This document shows positions 13,887 to 20,114 of a stretch of 24,254 bases of DNA, in pieces. Source of the DNA: JACDAF01 sp036276035. GTDB lineage: Bacteria; Chloroflexota; Limnocylindria; P2-11E. Positions within the stretch are counted from its first letter, which is position 1. Each line of letters starts with the position of its first letter. The stretch spans positions 1 through 24,254 of the forward strand of contig DASUCM010000069.1 in NCBI GenBank assembly GCA_036276035.1, given 5' to 3'. The translations under genes and the position numbers were made by a program. The notes beneath the pieces were generated by a model. It did no database searches and was not told where the DNA came from. It saw nothing but the letters and a program-made list of their open reading frames with translations.

Positions 13887-14345
13887 GTGGGCCAGCTGGA
13901 GCGCGGCGATGCCGCACCGGCCTTCACGCTCACCGCCGACGACGGGACGACCGTCTCGACGGAGTCGATGCGCGGGAAGCGCTACGTCCTCTACTTCTAC
14001 CCGAAGGACGACACGCCGGGCTGCACGACCGAGGCCTCCCAGTTCAACGAGAACCTCAGCACGTTCGACCGCGCGAACGTGCCGGTGATCGGCGTCTCAC
14101 GCGACGACGCGGCGTCGCACCAGACGTTCCGTACGAAGTACGGCCTGCGGTTCCCGCTCGTCAGCGATCCCGACCAGAGCGCACACGAGGCGTACGGCGC
14201 GTGGGGCGAGCGCCCCGGCCGCGGCGTCGGCGTCATCCGCTCGACGTTCGTCGTGGGCCCGGACGGCAGGATCGAGCACGCCTGGTACGGCGTCACCGCG
14301 GACGGGCACGCGCAGGAGGTCCTGAAGGCGGTCGGCGCGGCCTAG
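13887..14345 (+). CDS. bcp: BCP/PrxQ-type peroxiredoxin (1-Cys form)
   Basis: Thiol peroxidase reducing hydrogen and organic peroxides in the cytoplasm. The 152-residue protein has the AhpC/TSA fold: PAFTLTADDG, YVLYFYPKDDTPGCTTEA with peroxidatic C46 in the PGCT motif, VIGVSRDDAASHQTF, KYGLRFPLVSDPD, and RSTFVVGPDGRIEHAWY with the conserved arginine. C46 is the only cysteine. The resolving cysteine that E. coli BCP has five residues later is serine here, so it must work as a 1-Cys enzyme or with an external thiol. The start is GTG at 13887. The gene stands 34 nt after the M19 peptidase gene and 72 nt before the M20 gene, all on the plus strand. Confidence 0.95.
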   Translation: MGQLERGDAAPAFTLTADDGTTVSTESMRGKRYVLYFYPKDDTPGCTTEASQFNENLSTFDRANVPVIGVSRDDAASHQTFRTKYGLRFPLVSDPDQSAHEAYGAWGERPGRGVGVIRSTFVVGPDGRIEHAWYGVTADGHAQEVLKAVGAA

Positions 14346-14403
14346 CGCGGCGCAGATCGTGAGCCGCGGCTCCCGGGACCCGGCGGGATGCCGACGGAGC
14401 GGG

Positions 14404-14409
14404 TAGCGT
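14404..14409 (+). promoter_or_regulatory. Candidate -10 element of the M20 peptidase gene
   Basis: TAGCGT ends 8 nt before the ATG at 14418, without a Shine-Dalgarno between. It is close to the TAGCAT hexamers before the peroxiredoxin and hydrolase genes. Confidence 0.4.
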
Positions 14410-14417
14410 GTCGGCGC

Positions 14418-15752
14418 ATGGGAGCGGCTGACCTCAGAGCGAGGGTGCGCGAGGTGATGCCGCGCGTGCGCGAGGCGCACGCGCGGCTCGTGCGCATCCC
14501 GTCGCTCAGCGCGGCGGGCCACGACCCCGCGCCGGTGCGGCAGTCGGCCGCGCTCACCGCGGAGCTGCTGCGCGGGATCGGCGCCGAGGCGCGCACGCTC
14601 GAGGCGAAGGGCGGGCATCCCGCGGTGGTCGGGCGCATCGCGGGACCGGCGGGATCGCGGACCGTCCTGCTCTACGCGCACCACGATGTGCAGCCCCCCG
14701 GGCCCGACTCGCGCTGGTCCTCGCCGCCGTTCGAGCCCGTGGAGCGGGACGGACGGGTGTTCGGACGCGGGACGTCCGACGACAAGGCTGGGATCGCGGC
14801 ACACCTCGCGGCCGTCCTCGCGCACGGCGGGAAGCCTCCGTGCACGGTCCTGTTCTTCATCGAGGGCGAGGAGGAGTCGGGCTCGAAGCACCTGCGCGGC
14901 CTCCTCGAGGGCGAGCGCGAGCGCCTCCGCTGCGACGCGGTCGTCATCGCGGACTCCGGCAACTGGCGGATCGGCCAGCCCGCGCTCACGACGACGCTGC
15001 GCGGGGTCGTGGACTGCGTCGCCGAGGTGACGGTGCTCGACCACGCCGTGCACAGCGGCGGCTACGGCGGCATCTTCCCGGACGCGGTGACGTGCCTCGC
15101 GCGGATCCTCGCGACGCTCCACGACGACCAGGGCCGCGTCGCCGTCCGCGGGATCGCCGCGCGGGACGCGGACCCGCTCGACCTCACCGAGGACGAGCTG
15201 CGCGCGTGGACCGGCGCCCGGCCGGGGCTGCGGACGATCGGCGAGGGCTCGTTCACGTCGCGCATGTGGACGCGGCCCGCGATCTCGGTCATCGGCGTCG
15301 ACGCGCCGAGCGTGCACGACTCCTCGAACCAGCTGGTGCCCGCCGCGCGCGCCCGCGTGAGCATGCGCATCCCGCCCGGCCAGCCGGCGAAGGCCGCGCT
15401 CGACGCGCTGTGCGCCCACCTCCGGGAGGCCGCGCCATGGGGCGCCGAGGTGAAGGTCACGCCGGGCTCGGCTGGCGAGCCCTTCGTCGCGTCGACGAAG
15501 GGCCCCGCGTACGACGCGATGCACGCGGCGCTCGCAGACGCGTGGGGCAGGAAGGCGCTCGACATCGGGATCGGCGGCAGCATCCCGTTCCTCGCGGACT
15601 TCGCCGAGCTCTTCCCGGAAGCGGAGCTCCTCGTCACCGGCGTCGGGGATCCGTCATCGAACGCGCACTCCGAGGACGAGAGCCTGCACCTCGCCGACTT
15701 CGAGAACGTCTGCGTCGCGGAGGCGCGCTTCCTGGAGCTGTTCGCGCGCTGA
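14418..15752 (+). CDS. M20/M25/M40-family dipeptidase
   Basis: A 444-residue cytoplasmic zinc peptidase of the carnosinase/CNDP-like M20 group, most likely acting on dipeptides. Metal and catalytic motifs occur in order: YAHHDVQPPG (first ligand H and acid D), GRGTSDDKAG (bridging Asp), FIEGEEESGS (general-base and ligand Glu), VIADSGNW (Asp ligand) and SSNAHSEDE (C-terminal His ligand). Between them lies the dimerisation domain, with VLDHAVHSGGYGG and RMWTRPAISVIGVDAP. The length matches the 440-460 of the group. The start is the ATG at 14418; an in-frame ATG at 14388 would add ten residues but has no support. The gene converges with the small unknown gene, 26 bp away. A second metallopeptidase of a different clan lies just upstream, which suggests peptide use. 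Confidence 0.93.
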   Translation: MGAADLRARVREVMPRVREAHARLVRIPSLSAAGHDPAPVRQSAALTAELLRGIGAEARTLEAKGGHPAVVGRIAGPAGSRTVLLYAHHDVQPPGPDSRWSSPPFEPVERDGRVFGRGTSDDKAGIAAHLAAVLAHGGKPPCTVLFFIEGEEESGSKHLRGLLEGERERLRCDAVVIADSGNWRIGQPALTTTLRGVVDCVAEVTVLDHAVHSGGYGGIFPDAVTCLARILATLHDDQGRVAVRGIAARDADPLDLTEDELRAWTGARPGLRTIGEGSFTSRMWTRPAISVIGVDAPSVHDSSNQLVPAARARVSMRIPPGQPAKAALDALCAHLREAAPWGAEVKVTPGSAGEPFVASTKGPAYDAMHAALADAWGRKALDIGIGGSIPFLADFAELFPEAELLVTGVGDPSSNAHSEDESLHLADFENVCVAEARFLELFAR

Positions 15753-15778
15753 GCGACCGGGCGGAGGGCGCGACCGGG

Positions 15779-16054
15779 CTAGGCCGGCGAGGCGAGGTCG
15801 AGATCGATGGGCGCGAGGAGCTCGAGCGCGGCGCCCGCGTGGGTCCAGTCGATGAGGTCCTCGATGGCGACGCCGCCCGTCTCTTCCCACTCGTGGTCCT
15901 CATCGACGTCGAGGCCATCGCAGTACGCCCACTCCCGCCGATGGACCGTGAGGCCGCCTCGTCCGACACGCGAGGGCGCCGCGAGGTGGTCCGGCTTCAC
16001 GCAGCGGTAGCCGATCGTCGGGCCGCGCAGCACGTCGCTTCCGAGATCCACCAT
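15779..16054 (-). CDS. Small protein of unknown function, acidic C-terminal half
   Basis: I do not recognise this 91-residue protein. It has a good Shine-Dalgarno (GGGGAGGCGGAC directly before the ATG at 16054) and a normal amino-acid make-up, unlike the Arg/Ala/Pro-rich shadow frames of this window. The N-terminal half contains a Tyr-Arg-Cys-Val-Lys-Pro-Asp-His-Leu segment near residue 16 and a Trp-Ala-Tyr-Cys segment near residue 42; the two cysteines and nearby histidines could bind a metal. The second half is acidic, with a Glu/Asp/Trp-rich stretch (DEDHEWEETGG) and an IEDLIDW helix. No membrane segment or signal peptide. It lies alone, convergent to the M20 gene and downstream of a hairpin that separates it from the VWA operon. 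Confidence 0.65.
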   Translation of the reverse strand: MVDLGSDVLRGPTIGYRCVKPDHLAAPSRVGRGGLTVHRREWAYCDGLDVDEDHEWEETGGVAIEDLIDWTHAGAALELLAPIDLDLASPA

Positions 16055-16105
16055 GTCCGCCTCCCCGTCCCGCGTTGGATCATCGAGCGCCGGGATCCCG
16101 CCCGG

Positions 16106-16132
16106 CGGACCGGCACTTCCCGCGCCGGTCCG
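16106..16132 (-). terminator. Hairpin downstream of the VWA gene
   Basis: Nine perfect base pairs, CGGACCGGC (16106-16114) with GCCGGTCCG (16124-16132), around a nine-base loop. It lies 51 bp after the stop of the VWA gene in the direction of its transcription and 52 bp before the small unknown gene. There is no T-tract. A GC-rich terminator or 3' stabiliser is the most likely reading. Confidence 0.4.
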
Positions 16133-16182
16133 TTACCGGATCGTTGCACCTGCCCGAAATAGGGAGCGGCCAGGCGGGCCGG

Positions 16183-17214
16183 CTACGGCAGGCGCTGGAA
16201 CCAGAGCAGCGAGAACGCGGCCGCGAGGACCGACAGGGCCGCCGCGAGCGCCGTGAACGCGAAGGTGACCTCGGTCTTCTCGGTGCGCAGCACGAGCGTG
16301 GTGCTGAGGTTCGAGTACACCTTCTCGAGCTCGGCCTCGTTCGAGGCGAGGTAGTACTCGGCCTTCGTGAGCTCGGCGACCTGGCGCAGCGTCGCCTCGT
16401 CGAGCCGCGTGCGGATCTGACGGCCCTGGATGCGCAGGATCGTGCCCTCGGGGCTGCCGAGACCGATCGTGTAGACGCGGATGCCCCGGTCGATCGCCTC
16501 CTGCACGACGGCGAGGGGCGGCGGGAACACATTGTTCTCGCCGTCGGTGAGGAGGACGACCGTCGCGGGGGCGAAGTAGCCCTCCGGCACCGGCGTCGCC
16601 TTCGGGGTCGCGGGCGCCGCGGTCGGGCGCGCACCCGGCGCGGGCTGCGCCGGCTGCACCGGGAAGTCGAGGTCGCTGTTCTCGAAGATCGCCTCGAGCG
16701 ATGTGAGGATCCCGCGGCCGATGGCGGTGCCGCGCTGCGGCCGCAGCCGCGAGATCGCCGCCTTCACGGCCTCCTTGTCGTCGGTCGGCGCCTGGACGAT
16801 CGCGGCGTTGTCGGTGAACGACACGACGCCGATGCGCGCCGAGCCGCTCTGCTTGTCGACGAAGGTCATCGCCGCGCTCTTCGCCGCCTCCATGCGGTTC
16901 GGACGCATGTCCTCGGCCTGCATGCTCCCGGAGACGTCGATCGCGAGGATGACGGTGCCTTCCTCGCTGGGGAGCGTCACGACCGACTGCGGCCGCGCAA
17001 GCGCGATGAGCATCGCGGCCACCGCGAGGATGAAGAGTGCCGGCGGGATGTGCCGCTTGATGCCGGGTCCCTTGTCGAGCGCGTCGCGGACGAGCGTGAG
17101 GCTCGCGTAGCGGAGGGCGTACTTGTGTCGCCGCCGCTGCGCGAGGACGTACAGCGCGATGAGGACCGGGACGAGGATGAGCGCCCAGAGCGCGCCCGGC
17201 CAGATGAACTGCAT
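16183..17214 (-). CDS. VWA-domain membrane protein (BatA-like)
   Basis: A 343-residue protein with the layout of BatA/aerotolerance VWA proteins: hydrophobic segment at 5-25, second at 57-73, a von Willebrand A domain from about 87 to 300 facing outward, and a last hydrophobic segment near 315-337. The MIDAS metal site is complete: D93-x-S95-x-S97, T163 in GTAIG and D224 in LLTDGENN. A proline/alanine-rich insertion (185-211) interrupts the domain between the MIDAS threonine and D224, which is unusual. The ATG at 17214 is 3 nt after the DUF58 stop. With MoxR and DUF58 it forms the classic MoxR-DUF58-VWA set, thought to act in protein maturation, metal insertion or envelope stress. Substrate unknown. 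Confidence 0.9.
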   Translation of the reverse strand: MQFIWPGALWALILVPVLIALYVLAQRRRHKYALRYASLTLVRDALDKGPGIKRHIPPALFILAVAAMLIALARPQSVVTLPSEEGTVILAIDVSGSMQAEDMRPNRMEAAKSAAMTFVDKQSGSARIGVVSFTDNAAIVQAPTDDKEAVKAAISRLRPQRGTAIGRGILTSLEAIFENSDLDFPVQPAQPAPGARPTAAPATPKATPVPEGYFAPATVVLLTDGENNVFPPPLAVVQEAIDRGIRVYTIGLGSPEGTILRIQGRQIRTRLDEATLRQVAELTKAEYYLASNEAELEKVYSNLSTTLVLRTEKTEVTFAFTALAAALSVLAAAFSLLWFQRLP

Positions 17215-17217
17215 CGC

Positions 17218-18141
17218 TTAGTGCCTCCCCCGCCGCAGCTTGCGGACCGCGGCGAACCGCGCGATCGCGCGCACGAGGTCCTCCTCCGTGGAGACCTCGA
17301 GGACGTCCACGCCAGCCTGTACGAAGGCCCGGCGCAGCGCCTCCTCATGCTTCTGCACGACCTGCGCGAATCGGGTCCGGAAACGGCGGTCGTGCGTGTC
17401 GACCTGCAGCTGCTGCCCGGTCTCCGCGTCGGTCATCGTGATCCAGCCGATGTCGGGGATCTCGCGCTCGCGCGGGTCGCTGACGCGCACGGCAATGACC
17501 TCGTTGCGCATCGCGAGCCTGCCGAGCGCGCGCTCCCAGCCCGGCGCACTGAAGAAGTCGGACACGACGAAGATGAGCGACCGCCGGCGGATCGTGCGGT
17601 CCGCCGCCTCGATGAGGTCCGCGAGCGCCGTGTACGGCGCCTGCCGGAGGCGCGGGCTGCGGCGGATCTCGTTCAGCAGCCGCAGGACGGCGGGCTTGCC
17701 GCCTCCCGCAGGGATCGCCCGCTCGACGCTGCCGTTGTAGAGGATCGCGCCGACGCGATTCCCGTGACGCGTGAGGATGCGCGAGAGCACGGCGACGACG
17801 TCCTCCACGACCGCGCGCTTCTCCGTGCGGACCGTGCCGAAGTCGAGCGACGGCGAGAGGTCGCAGAGGAAGTGCGCGGTGATCTCGCGGTCCTCGTGGT
17901 ACTGCCGCACGTACGGCGTGTCCATGCGCGCGGTGACGTTCCAGTCGATGTAGCGCACGTCGTCCTCGGGCTGGTACTCGCGGATGTCGGCGAGGTCGAG
18001 GCCCTGCCCGTAGAAGAGCGTGCGGTAGTCGCCCTGGAGCAGCCCGTCCAGCCTGCGGAGGACGGTCCAGTCCAGACGCTGCAGCGTCACCTCGGGCGCC
18101 GGCGACACGGGCACGACGTTCGCGCCGCCCGTCGAGGCCAC
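17218..18141 (-). CDS. DUF58 domain-containing protein
   Basis: A 307-residue DUF58 protein without membrane segments. The family signature DIREYQPEDDVRYIDWNVTAR occurs near residue 50, after a QGDYRTLFYGQGLDL lead. A second, VWA-like part follows, with a D-L-S-P-S metal-site-like sequence (FLCDLSPSLD) near residue 90, FVVSDFF and a C-terminal HEEALRRAFVQAGVDVLEV helix-strand pair, then a basic tail. The start is GTG at 18141, overlapping the MoxR TAG by one base (TAGTG). The open frame continues far upstream, but that text is the shadow of MoxR and the protease. DUF58 proteins act with MoxR ATPases and VWA proteins; it is probably the cytoplasmic adaptor of this operon. Precise role unknown. 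Confidence 0.9.
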   Translation of the reverse strand: MASTGGANVVPVSPAPEVTLQRLDWTVLRRLDGLLQGDYRTLFYGQGLDLADIREYQPEDDVRYIDWNVTARMDTPYVRQYHEDREITAHFLCDLSPSLDFGTVRTEKRAVVEDVVAVLSRILTRHGNRVGAILYNGSVERAIPAGGGKPAVLRLLNEIRRSPRLRQAPYTALADLIEAADRTIRRRSLIFVVSDFFSAPGWERALGRLAMRNEVIAVRVSDPREREIPDIGWITMTDAETGQQLQVDTHDRRFRTRFAQVVQKHEEALRRAFVQAGVDVLEVSTEEDLVRAIARFAAVRKLRRGRH

Positions 18142-19139
18142 TACGCGCTCGCGCCCACGTGGCGGCCGAGCGGCTGCGCCGGCCGCGACACGCGCTCGAG
18201 GACCCGGCCGACGACCTGGTCCGGCGTCACGCCGTCGCTCAGGGCCTCGTACGACAGCACGAGCCGGTGCCGGAGCACGTCCGGGACCATGTCCACGACG
18301 TCCTGCACGAGCACGTACGTGCGCCCGCGCAGGAGCGCGAGCGCGCGCGCGGTGAGGATGAGGTTGATCGAGGCACGGGGGCTCGCGCCGTAGGTGATGT
18401 ACTTCGCGAGCTCGTCGAGCCCGTACTCCTTCGGCTTGCGCGTCGCGTACGCGATGCGGACCGCGTACTCCATGAGCGCCGGGTCGGCATACACCTTGTC
18501 GGCCTCGCGCTGGAGCTCGATGAGACGCTGCGTCGTGAGCACGGGCGCGGTCGCCTCGCGTGCGGCGGTCATCCGCTCGACGATGACGAACTCGTCCATC
18601 TCGCTCGGGTAGCCGATGAGGACCTTGATCATGAAGCGGTCGACCTGCGCCTCCGGGAGCGCGTAGGTGCCCTCGGTCTCGATCGGGTTCTGCGTCGCCA
18701 TGACGAGGAACGGGTCGGGCACGCGGTGCGTCTCGCGGCCGATCGTGACCTGACGCTCCTGCATCACCTCGAGCAGCGCGCTCTGCACCTTCGCGGGCGC
18801 GCGGTTGATCTCGTCGGCGAGCAGGAGGTTCGTGAACACCGGCCCGAGCGAGGTCCGGAACTCGCCGCTCTTCTGGTCGTAGATGCGCGTGCCGACGAGG
18901 TCCGCCGGGACGAGGTCCGGCGTGAACTGGATGCGCTTGAACTCGCCCTGCATCGCCTCGGCGACCGTCTTCACGGCGAGCGTCTTCGCGAGCCCGGGGA
19001 CACCCTCGACGAGGAGGTGGCCGCGCGCGAGGAGCGCGACGAGCATCCGCTCGAGCAGGTGGTCCTGCCCGACGATGGTCTTCTTGATCTCGAAGAGCAG
19101 CCGGCCCATCTCGGACGGCTGCCGCATCTGCGTGGCCAT
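18141..19139 (-). CDS. MoxR-family AAA+ ATPase
   Basis: A 332-residue MoxR ATPase. Walker A GVPGLAKT at 46-53, Walker B with LLLADEINRAP near 107, the helix-2 insert region GTRIYDQKSGEFRTSLGPVF, the sensor-1 asparagine in MATQNPIETEGTY, ALPEAQVDRFM with the arginine-finger region, and a C-terminal lid with YGASPRASINLI (sensor 2). These proteins form hexameric rings that remodel or mature VWA-containing clients. The ATG at 19139 has a good AGGAGG 6 nt upstream. The protease gene stops 12 bp upstream and DUF58 begins in the stop codon, so the four genes are one operon. The length is typical. Confidence 0.95.
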   Translation of the reverse strand: MATQMRQPSEMGRLLFEIKKTIVGQDHLLERMLVALLARGHLLVEGVPGLAKTLAVKTVAEAMQGEFKRIQFTPDLVPADLVGTRIYDQKSGEFRTSLGPVFTNLLLADEINRAPAKVQSALLEVMQERQVTIGRETHRVPDPFLVMATQNPIETEGTYALPEAQVDRFMIKVLIGYPSEMDEFVIVERMTAAREATAPVLTTQRLIELQREADKVYADPALMEYAVRIAYATRKPKEYGLDELAKYITYGASPRASINLILTARALALLRGRTYVLVQDVVDMVPDVLRHRLVLSYEALSDGVTPDQVVGRVLERVSRPAQPLGRHVGASA

Positions 19140-19151
19140 GGATGTCCTCCT

Positions 19152-20021
19152 CTAATAGGGCGGCGAGCCGGCCGCGGACGCCGCGACGTCGATCGGGACG
19201 GCGAAGCCGATCCCGCTGAAGACGTCGCGCCCGGCCGGGTTCGCGAGCCCTGTGACGATGCCGATGACGTCTCCATTCCGGTCGAGCAGCGGCCCGCCGG
19301 AGTTGCCCGGGTTCACCGCCGCGTCGAACTGGATGAGCCCCTGGAGCACCTGCGTGCGGCCGGCGCCCTGGAAGCTGCGCTCGAGCCCCGAGATCGAACC
19401 GGTGGAGAGCGACCGCGTGAGCCCCATCGGATCGCCGACGACGATCGCGTCGTCGCCGACCCGGACGCTGCGCGGGTCGCCGAGCGTCGCCGGGACGAGC
19501 AGTGCCGGCGGCCGCAGCGCCTGCAGCACGGCGATGTCGTTCTCGGGCCGCGCGGTCTCGAGCTGCGCGGGCGAGATCGTGCCGTCGCTGAAGGTGAGCG
19601 TGATCTCGGACGCGCCCTGGACGATGTGCAGGCTCGTGAGGATCCGGCCGCTCGTGTCCAGGACCACGCCCGAGCCGGTGAACGTGCCGGTGTTGCCGGG
19701 CACGCGCGCGCTCACCTGCACGACCGAGTGGCGCACCGACTGGTAGACCGCGACCGCGGCGGGCGGCGAGGGCGTCGCCGACGCGAGGACCTGCGCGATC
19801 GTGTCCTCGACGTCCTGGACGGTGAGCGAGGGCGGCGGCGCGAACATCGCGCGCAGGCCGCCGATGGCCATGAGGAGCGCCGCCGCGAGGAGCAGCGCGC
19901 GGCCGGCCATGCCCGGGAGCTCGCGGATCGGGCGGGGACGCCGCGGCGCGGCGGGCGGGTGCGGCGGCTCGGGCGCCTCGTCGCGGGGGAAGCTGCCGTA
20001 CGGCCGGTCCGCCCTGCTCAT
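19152..20021 (-). CDS. Membrane-anchored trypsin-like serine protease (HtrA/S1C type, no PDZ)
   Basis: A 289-residue type II membrane protein: a Pro/Arg-rich cytoplasmic head (1-37), one hydrophobic segment (about 39-60), a short linker, and a chymotrypsin-fold protease domain outside the membrane. The triad is visible as H132 (in TSLHIVQG), D162 (ENDIAVL) and S241 (NPGNSGGP). The chain ends soon after FSGIGFAVPID, so it has no PDZ domain, in contrast to DegP or HtrA. The ATG at 20021 follows a TAGACT hexamer by 6 nt and has no Shine-Dalgarno. It leads the MoxR-DUF58-VWA genes, 12 bp before MoxR. The context suggests envelope quality control, perhaps processing a client of the MoxR/VWA system (inference). 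Confidence 0.92.
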   Translation of the reverse strand: MSRADRPYGSFPRDEAPEPPHPPAAPRRPRPIRELPGMAGRALLLAAALLMAIGGLRAMFAPPPSLTVQDVEDTIAQVLASATPSPPAAVAVYQSVRHSVVQVSARVPGNTGTFTGSGVVLDTSGRILTSLHIVQGASEITLTFSDGTISPAQLETARPENDIAVLQALRPPALLVPATLGDPRSVRVGDDAIVVGDPMGLTRSLSTGSISGLERSFQGAGRTQVLQGLIQFDAAVNPGNSGGPLLDRNGDVIGIVTGLANPAGRDVFSGIGFAVPIDVAASAAGSPPY

Positions 20022-20027
20022 CGACCG

Positions 20028-20033
20028 AGTCTA
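20028..20033 (-). promoter_or_regulatory. Candidate -10 element of the protease-moxR-DUF58-VWA operon
   Basis: TAGACT on the minus strand ends 6 nt before the protease ATG at 20021, without a ribosome-binding site. It shares form and spacing with the hexamers before the hydrolase and peroxiredoxin genes. Confidence 0.45.
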
Positions 20034-20050
20034 GGCGGCGGTCCCGCGGG

Positions 20051-20060
20051 CTCACGTGAG
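20051..20060. promoter_or_regulatory. Perfect 10-bp palindrome in the protease/malQ divergent region
   Basis: CTCACGTGAG is its own reverse complement. Its near edge lies 17 bp upstream of the protease TAGACT hexamer, where a -35 or activator site would be. It may be an operator for a dimeric regulator. No second copy was seen in the window. Confidence 0.35.
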
Positions 20061-20102
20061 AGAAAGGTAAGGAACGCGGGCGCGTTGGCGCGGGCTTTGC
20101 CC

Positions 20103-20108
20103 GATGCT
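20103..20108 (+). promoter_or_regulatory. Weak -10-like hexamer before malQ
   Basis: GATGCT ends 6 nt before the GTG at 20115. It deviates from TANNNT at the first base but has the same spacing as the other near-start hexamers in the window. Confidence 0.25.
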
Positions 20109-20114
20109 GCGCGC

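Noticed and set aside
15753..15778. Two copies of a 9-bp direct repeat (GCGACCGGG) between convergent genes
   Set aside because: Too short and too few to call a repeat family or attachment site in a sequence of this G+C content.
16091..16100. 10-bp palindrome CGGGATCCCG upstream of the small unknown gene
   Set aside because: Palindromes built of G and C around GATC arise easily here, and nothing about its position relative to a promoter is clear.
16075..18393. 772-codon plus-strand open frame opposite VWA, DUF58 and MoxR
   Set aside because: Low-complexity Arg/Glu/Asp/Leu composition, no motifs, and three well-recognised genes lie on the minus strand.
18159..20114. Upstream part of the open frame that contains malQ
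   Set aside because: Only the portion from 20115 resembles GH77; the rest is the shadow of moxR and the protease.
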